A stretch of DNA of 64,000 bases from a virus, in the IMG/VR virus record IMGVR_UViG_3300021197_001931, positions 1-64,000 of that record; one strand, given 5' to 3'. The notes beneath the pieces were generated by a model. The model saw nothing but the letters and a program-made list of their open reading frames with translations. It was not told the DNA's origin and did no database searches. The position numbers and the translations under genes are program-made. Shown one piece after another: positions 58,483 to 64,000 of this stretch. Numbering within the stretch: the stretch's first letter is position 1; each line of letters opens with the position of its first letter.

Positions 58483-61400
58483 ATGTTAAAAATTAATGAA
58501 CAAAGCGTAAAAAGCGGACTTGCCCCAAATGTTTATATTCGTAAAATAAAAATATCTGAGGCTCCAGGCTCTTTTACAAAAACAAATAATTTAACAGACA
58601 ATACAAGGAAACCTACTCCTGTTCTGAATAGAATTGATGGATCATTGTCCTATGGTGCTCCAAATAATCAGGAAGATGAAGAATTACAAGGTACTCCACT
58701 TAATGTGCACATTGATTTGTCAGTTGTTGCTATAGATAATAAAAATAATAAAAAACTTAATTGGATAGATGACAGCCGTGCCAGGTCCCCCATGATTATC
58801 AAGGTGGTTCAAAGTTCCAATGTAAAACTAACGCAAGACTTGCTGTCAAATGGCGGCAGAAAGTTTTTTGACCAAAACAATGGGGAGGTTTTTAATAAGT
58901 ATAATAAGTTTATTGATTATCAAATCCAAGAGATTTCTTTATCATCGCGCGCTAATGAGGAGCCCGGCATTGTAAAGCAAAAGAACGCATTATCAAAAAG
59001 TAACATCCTTAGTCTAGTTAAGAGTGTTAAATTTGACGTTCAAAAGAATCCTAAACATTTGACATATTTTGTATTGTGCCAGATAGGAGATTCTCCCAAT
59101 GCAAGCCCACTCATACCACACAGTCCGGTGATTGTTGAAAATGTCATAAGAAATTCAAACATTGTGAAAGAGGCGTTTAAATTTATTGACCCCAGCAATG
59201 GAGCTATTTGGGCATCCTCGGTTCACTACCATGAACCAACTGGCTGGATGGAGGGGTCTTTTCACACAAACAAGCCTCACAAGAAGCTGATCAAGAGACC
59301 AGAAAAAAACACAAAAATAATTTATCAGCCAATTGTTGACAAGTTTAGCAACTTAGATATTAATTTGTCTAGTAATACCATTGACACTCCAATTAATTAT
59401 TTTTCTGATCTTTATATTACAAGAGATAAAGATGGAAACGCCTTATTTGGATTTAATTTTGATCATCTAAATTTTATGATAAATAATTCCAATTTTAATA
59501 ATCTATTTAAAAATTCTGATTCAAAGGTTGTGTCAGAGCTGCTGGCGGCTTCTCCAATTATTGATTTATCAATAAATAGAGATAGAGTTCGCACACACAT
59601 GGCAAGCAATCGATTACAGACACCGGCCAAAAGAATTGTGGACTTTAATGTAGAGGAGGGGCCCGATGTAATTGCTTCATCATACGATGATTTAGGAACT
59701 CTAAAGCCGAACGTCAAGTATTATTTTGAAGGAGAAAAGTCTTACAATAACGCCAGACTAGTCTTCAGTGGAGATGAGGTCCCAGATGGCTTTAAGCCAT
59801 ATGGTGAAATACAAGAGGTCCCTATAAGCAATAATCACTTTAGAATGTTTTCGGGAAGGGACCTATCTGTATCTGAGAAAACAGACGGGATATATCAATA
59901 CTCTGTTTCCATGCAGATAAAGGATGGAACAAAACAATTTATTCAAAACAAGCTAGCCGAGCTTCATTTTTCTATAAGTAATGTCGAGGATTATCTAGGA
60001 AGGGCATCATTTTCAAAAAACTACAATTATGGCACGGACAAATTCGAACAATCTTTTATCTCATCAGAGTTTGATTCAAGTAAATATTTGATACTGCCTG
60101 CCAATTCTTTACAAGATATTTATTCCGGGATACAAAAGACGAAGGGGCCCACGACCGTTCAGGATTGGTTTTCAGCAATAGTAAAATATATAGAGATATT
60201 GGACTTAATTTTCGATGTAGGCGATAATGACAAAGTTTCTTTAACAAATGTTTTATATTCCATGGTTAGCCCAACTACGGCGACTTTAGATAGTATTCAA
60301 GAGTTTATAAATGTATTGAAACTACTTTATAGTAAAATTGAGCACGCAATAGTTGATCCCTATGGCTCCCACTCTAAAGACAGAAGTTCAATATCTGGCG
60401 GGGGATCATATCCAATCTATAAAACTTCCTACAATTTTGTAGATTTGTATGATTCAAATGTAGTTAAAAATTCTGGAGTTGATTATTTGGGAGCCCAGCC
60501 GTCGCGCGGCTTTGCATCTGTCTCTAGGCAAGAGTTTGTCTCTAGAATACAAAGAGAATACGAAAGAATAGCAAATGATACAATGTCTGAGAGTGAAATA
60601 AAAAAGAATTTTAAATTTTTAACGGACAAAAATGTTAAAGCATTGTTTGGCAGTGATACTAAGGGCTCAGATATTGCCCCTGCTTTTATTGATCTAGATG
60701 GCAAAAGAGTTAACCTTTTGTCACAAAACGTAGATTCTTTAGATTATGTATCTGCAACGGCGGTTGCTCAAAACTTGTTGTTTGATAACGCTGCAGGATC
60801 CTTGTTCGTTGGCACTTCGGACGAAGTTTTAAGTGTTTTGGATCAGGTTGGAAAGGGAAGCTCGGCTAAACGCACCAAAGCAATAAAAGATATACAAAAC
60901 AAAACAAGCAAAACCCTGGGCTTTTCAGTAAAAGACGCCAATATGAAAAACCAAATTAATGCTGGAACAGTAAGCTCGGAAAAATACTTAGGAACAAATA
61001 ATAAATTTACAAGCACAAAACCCGCAGCAGACATAATATCTGTTAAGTTAGAAAAGACAGACCAAGAGACAGCAATTTCTGTTGTCAACAGGGTCCTGGA
61101 AATTTTAAATGTTTCTCCCAATTTACAATCATTTGTTGACAAAAATGATTCAACTAATATTTCATTTGACTTGAGTAAGGAAAATAACTTTCTTTCCAAG
61201 AATATAATACCATCCAAACAAAGTGACGATTTAAAAAAATCTGCAGAGCAAATTAATGATTTCATTAAAAATGAAATACCACATCAACAGAAGCTATTAA
61301 CATTAAAAAAAGATAGGCTATATAATGACTCAGCCGCAAAGGCATCAAGCGATGACGATGTAAAGTCAGACGGATTTATATACAATTTTGGAATGTTAAG

Positions 61401-61968
61401 AAGAGTAGAATATTTGAGTGGCTTTAAAAATAACTCAATTAAAGATGAAATTTGGAAAAAGCTGACATTTCAAAATATAGCCTCTACCGCAGGCACCTTA
61501 TTGTGTAGAATAAAAAAATATGATGAGCCTCTTTTAAATATAGGAAGTTACGAGCTTGTTAACAGCCTCCCAGTTTATAATGAGTATTTTACAATTACTT
61601 TAAATGGAGATAGCGCTGGTATGAATAGTAGACAGGCCGCAACTCAAACTGGCCTAAGTTATACCGATAACACACAGTTGTTATATAATGGAACACAGAG
61701 GGGGGTCATTGACGAATTATTGCGACTAACGTCTCTGGAATTTAACACAAACGGGGAGGTACAATATCTTATGACACAAATCCCCAGGGCTCCCACTAGT
61801 GCGTTTAGGAGAACAACAGGTATTGGAAAAGCTAAGAATATAACAAATCAATCTTCTCAAGTTGAACAAAGAGCAGACGCACCTAGATCGGGGGCTAGTG
61901 GTGCACCTGTTTCAAGATCCTCAACAAGGGGACGTAGAATAACCAGATCTTCAGGAGGGTCTTATTAA
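58483..61968 (+). CDS. Large tail structural protein (1161 aa)
   Basis: Not recognised; 1161 residues. Low in cysteine, rich in Asn, Ser and Lys, with mixed alpha/beta. The C-terminus is Ser/Arg-rich (SRSSTRGRRITRSSGG) and likely disordered or nucleic-acid-facing. It begins immediately after the previous stop (TAAATG) and ends in TAATG with the next gene. Position suggests a baseplate or tail-fibre attachment protein. No signal, membrane helix or enzymatic motif is visible. Confidence 0.68.
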   Translation: MLKINEQSVKSGLAPNVYIRKIKISEAPGSFTKTNNLTDNTRKPTPVLNRIDGSLSYGAPNNQEDEELQGTPLNVHIDLSVVAIDNKNNKKLNWIDDSRARSPMIIKVVQSSNVKLTQDLLSNGGRKFFDQNNGEVFNKYNKFIDYQIQEISLSSRANEEPGIVKQKNALSKSNILSLVKSVKFDVQKNPKHLTYFVLCQIGDSPNASPLIPHSPVIVENVIRNSNIVKEAFKFIDPSNGAIWASSVHYHEPTGWMEGSFHTNKPHKKLIKRPEKNTKIIYQPIVDKFSNLDINLSSNTIDTPINYFSDLYITRDKDGNALFGFNFDHLNFMINNSNFNNLFKNSDSKVVSELLAASPIIDLSINRDRVRTHMASNRLQTPAKRIVDFNVEEGPDVIASSYDDLGTLKPNVKYYFEGEKSYNNARLVFSGDEVPDGFKPYGEIQEVPISNNHFRMFSGRDLSVSEKTDGIYQYSVSMQIKDGTKQFIQNKLAELHFSISNVEDYLGRASFSKNYNYGTDKFEQSFISSEFDSSKYLILPANSLQDIYSGIQKTKGPTTVQDWFSAIVKYIEILDLIFDVGDNDKVSLTNVLYSMVSPTTATLDSIQEFINVLKLLYSKIEHAIVDPYGSHSKDRSSISGGGSYPIYKTSYNFVDLYDSNVVKNSGVDYLGAQPSRGFASVSRQEFVSRIQREYERIANDTMSESEIKKNFKFLTDKNVKALFGSDTKGSDIAPAFIDLDGKRVNLLSQNVDSLDYVSATAVAQNLLFDNAAGSLFVGTSDEVLSVLDQVGKGSSAKRTKAIKDIQNKTSKTLGFSVKDANMKNQINAGTVSSEKYLGTNNKFTSTKPAADIISVKLEKTDQETAISVVNRVLEILNVSPNLQSFVDKNDSTNISFDLSKENNFLSKNIIPSKQSDDLKKSAEQINDFIKNEIPHQQKLLTLKKDRLYNDSAAKASSDDDVKSDGFIYNFGMLRRVEYLSGFKNNSIKDEIWKKLTFQNIASTAGTLLCRIKKYDEPLLNIGSYELVNSLPVYNEYFTITLNGDSAGMNSRQAATQTGLSYTDNTQLLYNGTQRGVIDELLRLTSLEFNTNGEVQYLMTQIPRAPTSAFRRTTGIGKAKNITNQSSQVEQRADAPRSGASGAPVSRSSTRGRRITRSSGGSY

Positions 61969-64000
61969 TGTCTACAATACCTCCATCAGGACCAGGTCCG
62001 TATCCACCACCAGGCGGGGGCTCTGGGCCCACTTTGCCCGACCTAGGTCCATCCGCAACGGAGCCATCGATTGCTGGTGATTTTCCGGGATTAAGAAATG
62101 GCTCAGAGCATGCAAAAAATGTTATTGTTGTTGACAAAGAGAACGCCTCTTTGTCTCTAAGTCCAAATACAGACCCAATTAGAAGAGACTCGCTCGCCCA
62201 TTGGGCCACCTTTGAAGAGAGTGGTTTACCGAATCAAACATTAGCTTGGATCAGAGATGGAAGACATGATAGCCTAGTAGAGTCTGCAAGAATAAACAAT
62301 ATTGAATATAGAACGTCAACTGATGATGGTGTGCCATCTGAACTTTTTCCATATGGCGTTAGAGAAGAGACGATAAGAATTACGTATAAAGATAATTTCT
62401 TAGGTGACGACCCAGAAGCTTTTCTTAGCTATCTTTTAGCAAATGGATTCGCCAACGTTGGTAGAGAATATTTTGACCACGCTTTAGAATATTTTGAAGC
62501 GTTTACGCCAGAACAAAACCAAGCTCTTTATGGGGATACAAGCGGGATGTCCCACCAATTGACTTCCCAGGTCGCGTTTGATTACAATTTTTATACAAAA
62601 TTATACGAAGAGAATGTAGGCAGATATACGATACCTGAGACAATATATCCCCATATATACACTTTTTATTTAGAAAAAGAAAGGGCACTAGAGGGAGGAG
62701 ATAGTCCATTTTACGGCGATATAGTCGATGCTTCTTACCTTGACCCCAGAATTGATCAGGAAGGGTATAGTGAACAGTGGATATACCATGATTTTATCAC
62801 ACTAAATAGGCCAATAGAAGAGCAGCGCATTTTTATAAATTTAATAAGAGAAACATCGGTTAGCTCTGAAAAAATTGGAGAAATAGATAGGGGAGAATAT
62901 TTTGATGTTTGGGCAGATAGATATCCAAATGCCCTGGCAGGCTCTGTTGAAACAGCAGCTGGCTCAACGCTGATTCGAATCGGAATAGACAAACTTACAG
63001 ACAAGTATAAAAATGTAATTATACCTTTGACCACTGAGGATAGAATTCATTCAAGCTACAATTCGTATAAAGAGTTGTTCCCTATGTTTGCAGATATACA
63101 ATTTTCACAAACGTCTCCGAACAAAGTGGTTCAAAGCCTAACAGACACACCAGATGATGATGCTAATTTTTCAATTTTTAATAATTTAATGAGAGATGTT
63201 ATTTCTGATTTTATAGCCCTAAGCAGAGTTGGCGGGATAAACGTATTTTCAACAGTTAAGAATTTTGCAGAAAACCACGAACAAGCATACCCAGACTCAC
63301 TAGGTAACCCTTCTCTTTTGCCTACTGCTGGAAACGCAACTAGAAGAGTTTTTAATTTGGGAGATTGGGCTCTCGGAGAAGAATCCATTGATTACAACGA
63401 ATCAGATTACATATTTTTACAAAATTTTGCTTCTGAAGAAGCTGAAACAACATTATCTGATCTGATTACAATAAGAAGAAATTCTGATGTCTTAGTTGAG
63501 GATTTTGTTTTAGCAGACATCCTGCCTAATTTAAGAAATACATTACTTAATGCGTACAACAATCACCGGAGAACTTATAGAGACATATTGTCTGGAAATA
63601 GGGCCTACTCTGAAGATGTGTTTTTTAAAGTTAGCAAATTTGCTATTTCGCCAAGCGGAGTCCGCTCTTCGACGCCCATTCAAAGTTTTTATCTTGTGAA
63701 TGACGAGCATAATAGAAGTGTGGTTAATCTTATAGATACGCAGTTAAAGTATGGCGAAACATATGAATATGAAATTAACACATGTAGGCTGGTGTATGGG
63801 ACCAAGACACGAATAACATCTGCTAGATATTTTAGACCTGATAGTTTTAGAATACGAACAGATGGGGAGCCTGGCTTTATGGTTTCTGGCGTGTTTAGGC
63901 CCGTTGTTGCTGGTGAAGTTTCTTTTATAGATGAAGCAACCACGCCAACAACCCCACCAATCGGCCCAGGCGGAGGCCCTGGCTCAGGGGGGACACCCCC
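61968..64000 (+). CDS. Large structural protein, truncated at right window edge
   Basis: An open frame from ATG at 61968 (AGGAGGG ribosome site 6 bases upstream) runs to the last base without a stop: 677 codons are visible. The N-terminus is Pro/Gly-rich (PPSGPGPYPPPGGGSG), probably a flexible linker, followed by a globular region from about residue 40. Near the window end a second Pro/Gly linker (PTTPPIGPGGGPGSGGTP) begins, so another domain should follow. The visible part has no enzyme motif. By position it is another baseplate or fibre component. Confidence 0.8.
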   Translation, partial: MSTIPPSGPGPYPPPGGGSGPTLPDLGPSATEPSIAGDFPGLRNGSEHAKNVIVVDKENASLSLSPNTDPIRRDSLAHWATFEESGLPNQTLAWIRDGRHDSLVESARINNIEYRTSTDDGVPSELFPYGVREETIRITYKDNFLGDDPEAFLSYLLANGFANVGREYFDHALEYFEAFTPEQNQALYGDTSGMSHQLTSQVAFDYNFYTKLYEENVGRYTIPETIYPHIYTFYLEKERALEGGDSPFYGDIVDASYLDPRIDQEGYSEQWIYHDFITLNRPIEEQRIFINLIRETSVSSEKIGEIDRGEYFDVWADRYPNALAGSVETAAGSTLIRIGIDKLTDKYKNVIIPLTTEDRIHSSYNSYKELFPMFADIQFSQTSPNKVVQSLTDTPDDDANFSIFNNLMRDVISDFIALSRVGGINVFSTVKNFAENHEQAYPDSLGNPSLLPTAGNATRRVFNLGDWALGEESIDYNESDYIFLQNFASEEAETTLSDLITIRRNSDVLVEDFVLADILPNLRNTLLNAYNNHRRTYRDILSGNRAYSEDVFFKVSKFAISPSGVRSSTPIQSFYLVNDEHNRSVVNLIDTQLKYGETYEYEINTCRLVYGTKTRITSARYFRPDSFRIRTDGEPGFMVSGVFRPVVAGEVSFIDEATTPTTPPIGPGGGPGSGGTP

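Overview
The window reads as one part of a large double-stranded DNA phage genome with a contractile tail (a T4-superfamily-like myovirus), probably marine. The evidence is a T4-type baseplate block (gp25-like wedge, gp6-like J protein, gp5-like hub with a lysozyme domain), a gp55-like late sigma factor, a PIN-PhoH protein, a virus-type transaldolase, a tmRNA and five tRNAs. Every credible gene lies on the + strand, genes are packed with 1-4 base overlaps, and the DNA is AT-rich. I see no integrase, transposase, rRNA or CRISPR array. The host cannot be named from this sequence. The marine assignment is inference from gene content.

Layout. (1) 1-4.05 kb: small early-type or accessory genes, mostly unknown, including an HExxH metallopeptidase and a probable DUF1599/Nmad1 protein. 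(2) 4.05-6.5 kb: a translation and proteolysis island: a one-piece tmRNA whose tag reads ANNSNYSELALAA, a small membrane protein, an HNH endonuclease, tRNA-Ile(UAU), tRNA-Arg(UCU), a ClpP-type serine protease, a structured non-coding stretch, then a near-consensus sigma-70 promoter driving tRNA-Leu(CAA), tRNA-Asn(GUU) and tRNA-Thr(UGU). (3) 6.5-10.7 kb: SpoU-type RNA methyltransferase, a strong terminator, PIN-PhoH ATPase, a second metallopeptidase and a Cas4/RecB-like nuclease with a putative Fe-S cysteine set. (4) 10.7-33.1 kb: 26 consecutive genes for making a surface glycan: nine glycosyltransferase genes, four methyltransferases, and precursor enzymes for heptose (transaldolase, AraD-like epimerase, RpiB-like isomerase fused to an HldE-type nucleotidyltransferase, HldE-type kinase, HAD phosphatase, GT9 transferase), a nonulosonic acid (NeuB- and NeuA-like), UDP-sulfoquinovose (SQD1-like), UDP-glucuronate (UDP-glucose dehydrogenase) and an SDR epimerase. 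(5) 33.1-35.1 kb: small proteins and the late sigma factor. (6) 35.1-64 kb: baseplate and tail genes, with giant proteins of 2420, 2932 and 1161 residues and a further large gene that runs off the right edge.

How it may work together. The sugar block looks like a nearly self-contained pathway from central pentose/heptose phosphates to several activated sugars, followed by glycosyltransferases and methyltransferases to assemble and cap a glycan. The product could remodel the surface of the infected cell or decorate virions; the sequence does not decide. The phage tmRNA tag ends in the LAA signal that ClpXP recognises, and a phage ClpP lies about 1 kb downstream, so the two may act as one quality-control module. 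The gp55-like sigma next to the virion genes suggests middle-to-late switching of transcription.
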